Below, piece after piece: positions 6,848 to 13,665 of a DNA stretch of 28,384 nucleotides; positions within the stretch are counted from its first letter, which is position 1, and each line of letters starts with the position of its first letter. The translations under genes were made by a program, and so were the position numbers. Under the pieces are notes generated by a model, which searched no databases, was not told the DNA's origin, and was given only the letters and a program-made list of their open reading frames with translations. This DNA is from CAZGHF01 sp964525595. GTDB lineage: Bacteria; Patescibacteriota; Minisyncoccia; UBA6257; GWB1-50-10. Location of the stretch: assembly GCA_964525595.1 (NCBI GenBank), contig CAZGHF010000010.1, positions 1-28,384 on the forward strand, written 5' to 3'.

Positions 6848-6896
6848 AACGGAGCTACTTCGAGGGGTAGCTCCGTTTCATTTTTTCTTTTAAGGA
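6841..6896. terminator. bidirectional terminator overlapping two gene ends
   Basis: AATGAAACGGAGCTAC (6843-6858) and its inverse GTAGCTCCGTTTCATT form a 16-bp stem, with T-rich stretches on both outer sides. It contains the stop of the NTF2-like gene and encodes the last residues of the convergent HELLH protein. Confidence 0.85.
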
Positions 6897-7676
6897 AATC
6901 ACGCACTTTTCTATTCTAGGGAAGTGTTTTTCTTCGCGTTTCAGAGCCGGAGAGATATTTGAATGCAATACTTGTTTTTGGTAAAGGATATTCAGAGCGC
7001 GGATGACGCATTCGCGGTTGATTATGCGGCACCCGGTATAGCCGGTTGCGGCCGGTAAGGCACGACTCACGGTTAATTTTCGAGGAAGGCGAAAAGTGGG
7101 AGCAAGGAGATGCAATAGTTCATGACGCATTGTTTCGCCGTTATTTTTTTTCGCTCCCGGGCCGACCACAATGTAGCCGGTGGATTTAATTTTAAAGCTG
7201 TAACCGCGCCAATAGGCATCGAGTGGGTTTGCTATCAAGATTATTTTTCTAACGCTCGGCGATATCTTTAGAAATTCTATTATTTTTATCGTCTCTTTTT
7301 TGAAAAGTGGGAAAAGTCCTTTGTTTTCTTTTGTTATGTCAGTTTTTAAAGATTTCCATAATTTCTGTATTAGTTGATCCTTGGAAAACTTCTGGAAATC
7401 CGAAGCGGAGCTGCGGGATAATTTTGAGGGTTTTACAAACAAAGCATGAATGAGGAACCAAGGGTGATGTCGTTCTATGGCTCGCGAGAGGGTGGGGAGT
7501 CGACCGCGCCAATCGTGTCGCTTGAGAGCAGTTCTCGTCTTTTTTCTCGCAGACGACATGCCTTTTGAATTGTTCTCGTAGTTATATCCCATTGCGTTTA
7601 GGGCTGCGAATAACACAAATACCTTTTTATAATTCCCTATTTCGGTTTTCGGGATTTTAGGTTGAGTGCGTTTCAT
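6855..7676 (-). CDS. HExxH-motif protein, putative zinc metallopeptidase-like
   Basis: I do not recognise the family of this 273-residue protein. It contains MRHELLHLLAP with HELLH at residues 185-189, the HExxH zinc-binding and catalytic signature; a Glu at 222 (NRECVIRALN) could be the third ligand in a gluzincin-like arrangement. Upstream strands (KIILIANP, GYIVVGPGAKKNNGET) resemble the edge strand before the active-site helix in metallopeptidases. The N-terminal half is basic and helical. No signal peptide or membrane segment is seen, so a cytosolic location is likely. An HExxH motif can arise by chance, but its amphipathic helical context argues for function. The gene converges on the NTF2-like gene and shares its terminator. 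Confidence 0.55.
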   Translation of the reverse strand: MKRTQPKIPKTEIGNYKKVFVLFAALNAMGYNYENNSKGMSSARKKTRTALKRHDWRGRLPTLSRAIERHHPWFLIHALFVKPSKLSRSSASDFQKFSKDQLIQKLWKSLKTDITKENKGLFPLFKKETIKIIEFLKISPSVRKIILIANPLDAYWRGYSFKIKSTGYIVVGPGAKKNNGETMRHELLHLLAPTFRLPRKLTVSRALPAATGYTGCRIINRECVIRALNILYQKQVLHSNISPALKREEKHFPRIEKCVISLKEKMKRSYPSK

Positions 7677-7805
7677 GGCTTTAGCATAACACGTTCGATG
7701 TTTAAGATGATTTAATCCTTGGATTGTGGATAAAAAAGGGAATTGGGTGCTAAAAAACCTGAAATGGAGCGGTTCTTGGCACGCCCCGGTTTTTCCGCTC
7801 TGCTA

Positions 7806-7834
7806 TTGACTTTTTGCGGAAAACACTTTATAAT
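7806..7834 (+). promoter_or_regulatory. promoter of the lipoprotein gene
   Basis: TTGACT (7806-7811), a 17-base spacer and a perfect TATAAT (7829-7834). Confidence 0.85.
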
Positions 7835-7863
7835 TTCAGGCAGTAAACTTCAGGAATAGAAGA

Positions 7864-7904
7864 CTATTTCGCGCGGTTCCACTCGGGAACCAGCGAAGGA
7901 ATAG
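7864..7904 (+). promoter_or_regulatory. structured 5' leader of the lipoprotein gene
   Basis: Nested inverted repeats CTATT...AATAG, CGC...GCG and GGTTCC...GGAACC form one long interrupted hairpin between the promoter and the ribosome binding site (AAAGGAGG, 7912-7919). It could stabilise the mRNA or bind a regulator. Confidence 0.6.
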
Positions 7905-7924
7905 TGAACAGAAAGGAGGCGGTC

Positions 7925-9262
7925 ATGAACCGCAAGCTGTACTGTTGCTTGATGGCGATCCTCGCGATCGCCTTGCTCACCGCGTGCGGGGAAACTGGGA
8001 GGATAATCCCTCCGGACGACGATGTCGTCGAAGTACGGATCGAAAGTCCGGAAAACGGAGCGGTTTTCTACTTCGGGGAATTCACTCCCTGCGAACACCG
8101 GATTGTCCGGAACACAGGCGGTTTCGAAATCGAGACCACTTGGACAGTAGGAGACAACACGTTTTCCTGCGGGGTGCTGGCTCAGATTCTCATGGTTCAG
8201 GACGTTTCTCCTCCCGAGGAACTGGTCCTGACCCCGGGCACTTACCAGGTTGAGTTGATGGCTCGGGCCAAATCCAACCACAGTGTCTTTGATGAGGATG
8301 TGGTGACAATCACAATCATCCCGCAACCCTCCTACATCACCTATACAGCAGTGACGGGCAACTCCCGCGACTTTTGCCGTCTCAACCTCGAGACGAAGGA
8401 AGTGGAGTGTCTGACGAATGACGGCGGCAGAAAACTCTGGCCGGAGATCTCTCCGGACGGAACGAAGTTCACCTATGTGAAAGACAGCCCGCCGTGCTTT
8501 GACCTGCCGTACACCTCGAATCTCGACGGTTCGGGAGAGGTACGTTACGGTTGGGGTCCAACTTGGGAGACCTGCATGATCAAGGGGGACACCCGTTCCC
8601 CTCGCTGGTCGCCCGACGGGCAGACCATCGTCACATTCGGAGCGTGGCAACCCAACGGTTTGGGCACTTTCAAGAAGGGGACTATTTTCCTTCTTGACAT
8701 AGCAACCGGCGAGGTGGACCACATTGATGTGAGGGATTGCGATGAGAAGTCACCGCCCTGCATTGATCAGGTTCAGCTTGAAGTCGTTTGGGCTCCCGAT
8801 GGCAAGAGCTTCTACACGACGCTTTGGGAGAACCTGAACATCGCCGATGGCCGAATCCACGTTGTCCGAATTGATTTCCCGTCGCTTGCGGTCACTCGGC
8901 TCTACACTAGTGCGATCAACAACAGCTCGGACTTCATCGGATCCACGGTCTACGACGTGTCCCGGGACGGTAGAACGCTATCGATTCGTGCTCGTCGCCG
9001 CAATGGTGATGACTACGACTTCCGTCTCGTTCTCCTCCCGACTGGCGGAGGCGAGCTCCAATTCATCACGCCGTCCCAAACGGGTAAGCCCGGTTGGCCA
9101 ACCTTCTGCGAAGTCGACGGCGAGGAATGGATCTTCTATGTCGACAAGGAACGCCGGAACGAGCTCCGCCGGATTCGCAAGGACAGCACCGGCGACGAAG
9201 TCTCCTATGCAGCGAATCACGACATCGAGACTATTCGGTGCCAGGATTCGCCCGACAATTAA
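7925..9262 (+). CDS. lipoprotein with TolB-like (PD40) beta-propeller
   Basis: The 445-residue product has a lipoprotein signal: a short basic start, a hydrophobic stretch and the lipobox LLTAC with Cys21 followed by Gly, so it should be lipidated and held on the outer face of the membrane. Residues ~35-130 resemble an Ig-like or cadherin-like beta domain. From ~140 come PD40/WD40-type propeller blades, seen as WPEISPDGTKFTYV, SPRWSPDGQTIVTF, VVWAPDGKSFYTT and YDVSRDGRTLSI. Such lipoproteins bind partners or ligands rather than catalyse. ATG 7925 is chosen over an in-frame GTG at 7904 because AAAGGAGG (7912-7919) sits before it. The gene is GC-rich, with its own promoter, structured leader and terminator, unlike the AT-rich genes downstream. 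Several Cys residues could form disulfides outside the cell. Confidence 0.8.
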   Translation: MNRKLYCCLMAILAIALLTACGETGRIIPPDDDVVEVRIESPENGAVFYFGEFTPCEHRIVRNTGGFEIETTWTVGDNTFSCGVLAQILMVQDVSPPEELVLTPGTYQVELMARAKSNHSVFDEDVVTITIIPQPSYITYTAVTGNSRDFCRLNLETKEVECLTNDGGRKLWPEISPDGTKFTYVKDSPPCFDLPYTSNLDGSGEVRYGWGPTWETCMIKGDTRSPRWSPDGQTIVTFGAWQPNGLGTFKKGTIFLLDIATGEVDHIDVRDCDEKSPPCIDQVQLEVVWAPDGKSFYTTLWENLNIADGRIHVVRIDFPSLAVTRLYTSAINNSSDFIGSTVYDVSRDGRTLSIRARRRNGDDYDFRLVLLPTGGGELQFITPSQTGKPGWPTFCEVDGEEWIFYVDKERRNELRRIRKDSTGDEVSYAANHDIETIRCQDSPDN

Positions 9263-9287
9263 CCAGCAACCTCCAACAATGTTTGGA

Positions 9288-9326
9288 GAACCCCCCAACC
9301 ACACCAAGTTCGGGGGGATTCTTTTT
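9288..9326 (+). terminator. intrinsic terminator of the lipoprotein gene
   Basis: CCCCCC (9291-9296) pairs with GGGGGG (9312-9317), extended by GAA/TTC, followed by TTTTT (9322-9326). A smaller hairpin (CTCCA...TGGAG, 9271-9288) precedes it. Confidence 0.8.
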
Positions 9327-9373
9327 GTGGGGGCTTATCCACAACAAAAATAAGAAAAAACTGGTTCTTAAAA

Positions 9374-9382
9374 TGCTATAAT
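9374..9382 (+). promoter_or_regulatory. extended -10 promoter
   Basis: TGCTATAAT is an extended -10 (TGn plus a perfect TATAAT at 9377-9382), 23 bases before the ATG at 9406. No clear -35. Confidence 0.6.
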
Positions 9383-9405
9383 AGCAGTAGAGGTTTTCTT
9401 ACTTT

Positions 9406-9903
9406 ATGGAAATTCAGCCGACAACTCCGCCTCAGAAAAATAAATTAACCGCCTTTATTATAGTTGTGGTCGTCATTTTGGCGGTTGGCGGGTACATTTG
9501 GTACAGCGTTACAGCTTCCGATGAAGAGGAAGAATACACTCGCTACGCCCTGGGAGGAGCGAAAGTAACCGAGGTTGACCTTGCCTCCAATCCGGCTTCA
9601 AAGTTTCCGCCAGGCTTTCCGGAGGAAATTCCCGTGGAAGACACTATAATAGAGAGTGTGCGCAAGGTTTACGAGGAATTCGGTATTACTCGATATACAA
9701 TGGGTTCTATTTCCGAGAGAAGTTTTGAAGCAATTTGGAAAGACTACACCGAATTTTTTGAATCAGCCGGCTATGTTGTCAAAACCAACGACAGAGAGAT
9801 GGGGGTAATGGAAGGAAGCAGGGGAGAGAAAGAGTTAACCGTTTATATTGCTCCCCGAGATTCAAGTTTATTCGTAACTATTTACTATGTCGAAAGAAAT
9901 TAA
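9406..9903 (+). CDS. single-pass membrane-anchored protein, unknown
   Basis: I do not recognise a family. The 165-residue protein has a short polar N-terminus, one hydrophobic segment (about residues 14-34, AFIIVVVVILAVGGYIWY), an acidic patch (DEEEE) and a soluble C-terminal domain of about 110 residues that is predicted to lie outside the cell. That domain ends in alternating strands (ELTVYIAPRDSSLFVTIYYVER) and may be a small alpha/beta fold. Its stop overlaps the start of the next gene by 17 bases, so it is co-transcribed with the secreted surface protein and may help display or export it. Confidence 0.7.
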   Translation: MEIQPTTPPQKNKLTAFIIVVVVILAVGGYIWYSVTASDEEEEYTRYALGGAKVTEVDLASNPASKFPPGFPEEIPVEDTIIESVRKVYEEFGITRYTMGSISERSFEAIWKDYTEFFESAGYVVKTNDREMGVMEGSRGEKELTVYIAPRDSSLFVTIYYVERN

Positions 9904-11230
9904 AATAAAAGGCTTTATTCTTCTTCTCGTTGGGGTGGTTATTCTCGCCGGCTTTACTTTTCCTTCCGCCGCAGCCAAAAGTAAAAAACGCTACAACGGG
10001 AACGGGGGGGGTTCTAACCCTCCAACCTTGCCGGAAGATTGTCCGGACATTTCCGTAAGGATCGGCACCATGAACTTTATAACCTTTGAGCCCCTGCCTA
10101 TCTCCCCAGAAAAAATTGGCTCTATTGAATTCTATGAAGGCGTTTCTCCTCTTGATGCCGTTATTGAAGTTGATGCCCGAGATCATCTCAGGTGTGTTAT
10201 TAATGATTACTACATACCACTCGTTAACGAATGGAAAAATATAAGTTCTTTTGTCTCGGTTACTCTTTCCCAAGATTACTTGGTTTCGATAGGATACGGT
10301 TCTACCTTCATTTTCAGTCCGTGGCTTCCGTTTTTTATGTGGGTTCCTATCAACGACCCTACAGAGCTTGAGAACTATATTCAGGGGAGAGGGCTTCAAT
10401 ATGTTTCCCACTCCTATTCGCTGGGTGAGAATATGTCTTACATTAACGGTCAGATAGATATTCAAGCTACCATTACTAATATGGGGACTTTACCCTGGTC
10501 TAGTTGGTCCCGAGACCTGTCTTCTGCCTCGGCCGATGCTTGGCTTACTATAAAAGAGCCAACGGCAAGCGTTGACTTGAAAGCCGACGGCATGAACGGC
10601 CCGATTTTAAAAGTTACCGGCCAGTCGGCGGCTCTTACCTGGACGAGTGAGAATGTAGAGGAATGTTTTTCTCGTACGGATTCCAATNNNNNNNNNNAAA
10701 AACTTGTACCCGGTGTTAGCGTGACCTTTCCTGAAGCTGGAACGTATAAATTGGGGCTTAGTTGTAACCCCACGGATGAAGTTCAGATAAACGTGACCGA
10801 GCCGGCTGTAGAGCCAGCCACTCTTAACGTAAAGAGCATTCCTATAACCGGCATTCCTATTACGAATGCTTCGGGTGAACCGGGTTTTGACCCGGCTGCC
10901 GGCACCACTAATTACAATCTTACGAGCGATAAGGCAATTAACAGCATTTTAGAGGCGCCCCTAAACTTTGACGGTTACGTTTTCTCCAGCTGGGGCAATT
11001 GCAACGGCGATAAATCCGCTGATAGGACTTGTCACGTGACCATAGCCAAAGGAGTAACCAGGACTGTAACTGCAAGTTATTCTCCTCCTGACTCGGAAGC
11101 CCAGTGTTCTGACGGCATAGATAACGATAATGATGGCCTCATTGACTACCCGGCTGACATTGGCTGTAACGGACCCAACGATGACGACGAAACTTTCCGA
11201 TTTTTGAGACGACAGTTTAGGGAGTTGTAA
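9887..11230 (+). CDS. secreted surface protein with Ig-like and calcium-loop-like C-terminal motifs
   Basis: The 447-residue product (counting Ns) starts with a signal peptide (basic MSKEIKIK, hydrophobic ILLLVGVVILAGFTF, cleavage probably after SAAA). A CARDB-like segment around SYINGQIDIQATITNMGTLP is followed by an Ig-like domain (ALTWTSENVEEC...GTYKLGLSC) of the kind repeated in Parcubacteria surface proteins. An InlB-repeat-like stretch (FDGYVFSSWGNCNGD...VTRTVTASYSP) follows, then DGIDNDNDGLIDYPADIGC, an acidic motif typical of CPR exported proteins. In larger relatives this motif is followed by more domains; here only a short basic tail remains. Ten Ns lie at 10688-10697 in the Ig-like domain; the frame continues across them. 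It overlaps the upstream membrane-anchored gene by 17 bases. Confidence 0.75.
   Translation: MSKEIKIKGFILLLVGVVILAGFTFPSAAAKSKKRYNGNGGGSNPPTLPEDCPDISVRIGTMNFITFEPLPISPEKIGSIEFYEGVSPLDAVIEVDARDHLRCVINDYYIPLVNEWKNISSFVSVTLSQDYLVSIGYGSTFIFSPWLPFFMWVPINDPTELENYIQGRGLQYVSHSYSLGENMSYINGQIDIQATITNMGTLPWSSWSRDLSSASADAWLTIKEPTASVDLKADGMNGPILKVTGQSAALTWTSENVEECFSRTDSNXXXXKLVPGVSVTFPEAGTYKLGLSCNPTDEVQINVTEPAVEPATLNVKSIPITGIPITNASGEPGFDPAAGTTNYNLTSDKAINSILEAPLNFDGYVFSSWGNCNGDKSADRTCHVTIAKGVTRTVTASYSPPDSEAQCSDGIDNDNDGLIDYPADIGCNGPNDDDETFRFLRRQFREL
10688..10697. other. 10-N assembly gap inside the surface protein gene
   Basis: Ten placeholder Ns. The frame stays open on both sides, but the real length is unknown; a repeated Ig-like module may have been collapsed here. 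Confidence 0.99.
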
Positions 11231-11243
11231 ATTCCTCTCTTAA

Positions 11244-11268
11244 CCCCCGCAAACCCTGCGGGGGTTTT
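11244..11268 (+). terminator. intrinsic terminator of the surface protein unit
   Basis: CCCCCGCA (11244-11251) and TGCGGGGG (11257-11264) followed by TTTTGGTTT. Confidence 0.9.
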
Positions 11269-11283
11269 GGTTTGAAAAACCTG

Positions 11284-11292
11284 TGTTATACT
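11284..11292 (+). promoter_or_regulatory. extended -10 promoter of the RiPP precursor gene
   Basis: TGTTATACT is a TGn-extended -10 with TATACT at 11287-11292. Transcription would start near 11299, giving a leader of about 67 bases with nested hairpins TTCGG/CCGAA (11302-11306 with 11340-11344) and GACAGG/CCTGTC (11317-11322 with 11328-11333). Confidence 0.55.
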
Positions 11293-11322
11293 CAAATCAG
11301 CTTCGGGTAGATTGGAGACAGG

Positions 11323-11349
11323 ATGTGCCTGTCCCTGTTCCGAAATTGA
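11323..11349 (+). CDS. possible 8-residue upstream ORF in the precursor leader
   Basis: ATG at 11323 is preceded by GGAG (11314-11317) at 5-base spacing and encodes MCLSLFRN before a TGA at 11347-11349. That stop touches the AAAAGGAG ribosome binding site of the precursor gene. The uORF start is inside the GACAGG/CCTGTC hairpin. It may couple or gate translation of the precursor; no homology can be judged at this length. Confidence 0.35.
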   Translation: MCLSLFRN

Positions 11350-11365
11350 AAAGGAGTGAACAGAG

Positions 11366-11575
11366 ATGCCGAAGACGCTAGAAAAGCCTACGCAGGGTAG
11401 GGTACCCCACGAGCCAATCGCTTTACCGGAGACCGACGGCGAAGGAGCACCATTCATGGTGCGGTTTGCGGAGCGGCCGGTCATCCGAGGTCCGGTGGAT
11501 GGGAACACGACCTATTTGGGTCAGACGCCCTCGCCCCAAGGTGACGTTCCCGACTACCAGAACGACGACCTGTGA
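11366..11575 (+). CDS. putative graspetide (microviridin-like) precursor peptide
   Basis: This 69-residue peptide carries APFMVRFAERP, with PFMVRFAE at residues 29-36. It closely matches the PFFARFLE leader helix by which microviridin ligases recognise their precursor. The C-terminal part (about 45-69) is built like a graspetide core: hydroxyl residues T48, T49, T54 and S56 come first, acidic residues D60, D63, D67 and D68 last, with Pro and Gly between. Macrolactone (ester) bonds would join Thr/Ser hydroxyls to Asp side chains. There is no Lys in the core, so no amide ring is expected. No Cys and no hydrophobic segment are present. AAAAGGAG precedes the ATG. A cognate ATP-grasp ligase lies about 0.9 kb downstream on the same strand. 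The function is inferred; core boundaries and ring pattern are unknown. Confidence 0.7.
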   Translation: MPKTLEKPTQGRVPHEPIALPETDGEGAPFMVRFAERPVIRGPVDGNTTYLGQTPSPQGDVPDYQNDDL

Positions 11576-11609
11576 CCTCAAGTTGAGTCCGTCGAACCAC
11601 TTTTCAGCA

Positions 11610-11644
11610 CGAAAGGGCCCTTAACCGGACCCTTTCGCTTTTTT
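11610..11644. terminator. terminator shared by the precursor and the TPR gene
   Basis: CGAAAGGG (11610-11617) pairs with CCCTTTCG (11630-11637), followed by CTTTTTT on the plus strand. The stop of the minus-strand TPR gene (11621-11623) is in the loop, so it may work in both directions. Confidence 0.85.
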
Positions 11645-12340
11645 AACTTCTTTCAATTGTTTTGAGAGACCTTTGAAAAACTTACTTTTTCGTATCCCCA
11701 AACCGCGATAGGTTTCTCTTTTAAATTCCTTTTTGAAAAGGTGTTTAGCTTTTGGGCGGTATAATTGAGCTTTGTTATAATTTCCTCTTCTTTTATAGAA
11801 GAGGAACAGATTTAAAGTTGTTCCAAAATCATTCTTTAGATTGCTAAATTCTTTTTTGTACCACTCTTCCGCCTTTTTGTAATCACATTTTTTTTCGTAC
11901 AAAGCACCTATCGCCAGAGCACCTTTTTCTTTCCTTGGTAGTTTTTGCATCAAGCGGTAAGCTCTTTTCTGATATAAAAGAGCCTTTTTATAGTTACCTC
12001 TTATACTCCACACCCTTCCAATACCGTATAGCGCCATATGGGATTTGGGGTTTCTTTTCAGTATTGACTGGTAAATTGACTCCGCTTCCTTTAGGTATTC
12101 TTTAACCTTCTCCCTTTTCATGTTTTTCTTATACTCGTTAAACATCACCAGATGGTCGTAAAGCAAGCCCAGCGAATATAATTGATTGTCGCTGAAAATA
12201 TAATTGCGCCTGTATTTTTCGAAAACATCAACTCCCCAGCGATACCTGTTATTAGAAAGAGCAACTCCCTTAACCTTGTAGAGATAGGCTTCCACTTTTT
12301 TAGTTTGTGTTTTTTTAGTTCTTCTATTAGCAGTAATCAT
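11621..12340 (-). CDS. TPR-repeat protein
   Basis: The 239-residue product contains tetratricopeptide repeats: KEAESIYQSILKRNPKSHMALYGIGRVWSIRGNYKKAL (roughly residues 86-122), GALAIGALYEKKCDYKKAEEWYKKEFS, and TLNLFLFYKRRGNYNKAQLY. The A/G-Y-A-like spacing and N/DYKKA turn are typical. The N- and C-termini are strongly basic. TPR arrays mediate protein-protein contacts; the partner is unknown. The gene lies on the opposite strand between the RiPP precursor and its ligase and is AT-richer than both, so it is probably a resident gene or an insertion, not a clear part of the pathway. No Shine-Dalgarno sequence is seen. Confidence 0.75.
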   Translation of the reverse strand: MITANRRTKKTQTKKVEAYLYKVKGVALSNNRYRWGVDVFEKYRRNYIFSDNQLYSLGLLYDHLVMFNEYKKNMKREKVKEYLKEAESIYQSILKRNPKSHMALYGIGRVWSIRGNYKKALLYQKRAYRLMQKLPRKEKGALAIGALYEKKCDYKKAEEWYKKEFSNLKNDFGTTLNLFLFYKRRGNYNKAQLYRPKAKHLFKKEFKRETYRGLGIRKSKFFKGLSKQLKEVKKAKGSG

Positions 12341-12362
12341 TTTAGTGAAAAACTCTATGAAA

Positions 12363-12391
12363 TTGACAGATTCTTCGCTTCTTGGTTTAAT
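12363..12391 (+). promoter_or_regulatory. promoter of the ATP-grasp ligase gene
   Basis: TTGACA (12363-12368), 17-base spacer and TTTAAT (12386-12391). The ~55-base leader has a second TTGACA-like sequence at 12413-12418 and the ribosome binding site GAAAGGAG (12440-12447). Confidence 0.75.
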
Positions 12392-12453
12392 TTTATCAGG
12401 AGTTCACGCAATTTGACAATATGTAACGGGCGGTACGACGAAAGGAGATAGAG

Positions 12454-13446
12454 ATGAGTGACGCGGTCTTGGTTCTTACGAACGCGATGGACGACAGCAC
12501 TGACGTGGTGCTGACAGAACTTGAAAAAATCGGAGCGAAGTTCCACCGGTTTGATACGGAAACTTTTCCCGAAGAACGAGAGTTGTATATGACTCTTCGG
12601 GATAGCCATTTGGTCGGCTCCTTGAGTGGCGGAAAGCAAAGAGAAGCAGTTGTGTTGGAAGACGTTCGGAGTGTTTGGTATCGTCGACCGGCTCCAGCTC
12701 GACTTCTGAGAGAAATGCCAATCGGCTATGCGAAGTTCATCATAGGTGAATCCCAGACAGCTCTCTGGTCACTCTACACGATGTTGGATGTACTTTGGAT
12801 GAACCCACCGCTTCAGGCGAAGCACCTTCTCCAGCACAACAAGATGCTCCAACTGCAAATGGCGGCAGGAGTCGGGCTCGAAGTTCCCGATTCCATCATT
12901 ACTAATGACCCGGCTGAATTACTTTCGTTCGCCGATAGGTGTGGCGGAACAATTGCGATGAAGATACTCAAGGGTAACTTTTTCACTCGGGGAGAAAGTA
13001 TAGTGCCCTTGTTCGTTTTCACGCAGGCCGTTCGAATCGAGGAGATTGAGCGCCGCACGGCGGAGATAAGACGCTGTCCTATTCTGGCTCAAGAATATGT
13101 TCCCAAGCGTCTTGAGTTCAGAGTGACGGTGGTTGGCGACAAGGTTTTTGCCTGCGCCATTCACTCTCAAGATAGTGAAGATACTAGGCATGATTGGCGG
13201 CGGTATGACTTTGAGAAAGTGAAGCACGAACCCTACAATCTGCCGGAAGAGGTAAAGCGCAAACTACTCGTCCTTCTCAAAAAGTGGGGATTGAGTTATG
13301 GCGCTATCGACATGATTCTCACGCCGGACGGGGAATATGTGTTCCTCGAAATCAATCCGAGCGGTCAGTGGGGGTGGATAGAACACCTTACTGGCATGCC
13401 CATCTCGCGGGCGATTGCCGAGCTTCTCGCGAACCCTCCCCGGTAG
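12454..13446 (+). CDS. ATP-grasp ribosomal peptide maturase, MvdC/MvdD family
   Basis: The 330-residue protein matches microviridin-type ATP-grasp ligases along its whole length. Seen: an N-terminal VLVLTNAMDDSTDVVLTELE with FDTETFPEE, VWYRRPA (74-80), NKMLQLQMAAGVGLEVPDSIITNDP (129-153), a nucleotide-binding Lys at 170 (IAMKILKG), ILAQEYVPKRLEFRVTVVG (210-228), DWRR (247-250), and SYGAIDMILTPDG with FLEINPSGQW (297-306), whose Glu and Asn bind Mg-ATP. Such enzymes activate Asp or Glu side chains of a precursor as acyl-phosphates and join them to Ser/Thr (esters) or Lys (amides). The start is fixed by GAAAGGAG upstream. The gene is GC-richer than its flanks, with its own promoter and terminator. 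The 69-residue peptide at 11366-11575 is the likely substrate. No transporter, protease or second ligase is visible nearby. Confidence 0.92.
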   Translation: MSDAVLVLTNAMDDSTDVVLTELEKIGAKFHRFDTETFPEERELYMTLRDSHLVGSLSGGKQREAVVLEDVRSVWYRRPAPARLLREMPIGYAKFIIGESQTALWSLYTMLDVLWMNPPLQAKHLLQHNKMLQLQMAAGVGLEVPDSIITNDPAELLSFADRCGGTIAMKILKGNFFTRGESIVPLFVFTQAVRIEEIERRTAEIRRCPILAQEYVPKRLEFRVTVVGDKVFACAIHSQDSEDTRHDWRRYDFEKVKHEPYNLPEEVKRKLLVLLKKWGLSYGAIDMILTPDGEYVFLEINPSGQWGWIEHLTGMPISRAIAELLANPPR

Positions 13447-13526
13447 TGTTCTATTTCCGCGAAGTTGCCGAGGCCATGCGCGACCTTGGTATGCTGATTT
13501 AAATTCCTTTCGCGCGAGAGCAATTT

Positions 13527-13570
13527 ACCGGTCCGTAGACTCTTGAAGTCTCGGGCCGGTATATGTTTTT
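13527..13570 (+). terminator. intrinsic terminator of the ATP-grasp gene
   Basis: ACCGGTCC (13527-13534) and GGGCCGGT (13553-13560) with an inner AGACT/AGTCT stem, followed by ATATGTTTTT. Confidence 0.85.
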
Positions 13571-13601
13571 GGGCAGTAGACGGGGTTTTTTGGTTTGCTT
13601 C

Positions 13602-13647
13602 AACTGTGACTGTCCAGTAAAGTAGATTAAAAGGTCGCAATAAAAAA
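13602..13647 (+). repeat. 46-bp direct repeat, copy A
   Basis: A ~46-base intergenic sequence beginning AACTGTGAC and containing TAGATTAAAAGGTCG matches copy B at 14296-14341 with about 7 differences. The copies bracket the third CYTH gene, one upstream of each of two consecutive genes. Confidence 0.75.
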
Positions 13648-13653
13648 ATATTA

Positions 13654-13659
13654 TATACT
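13654..13659 (+). promoter_or_regulatory. -10 box of CYTH gene 3
   Basis: TATACT ends 6 bases before the ATG at 13666, implying a leaderless mRNA. Confidence 0.5.
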
Positions 13660-13665
13660 TGAATC

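Noticed and set aside
7850..8722. 290-codon minus-strand frame antisense to the lipoprotein gene
   Set aside because: The plus strand has a signal peptide, lipobox, propeller motifs, promoter and SD. The antisense frame is long only because of GC-rich codons.
9878..10465. 195-codon minus-strand frame antisense to the surface protein
   Set aside because: The plus-strand frame has a signal peptide and recognised domains and overlaps its operon partner; the antisense product has no motif.
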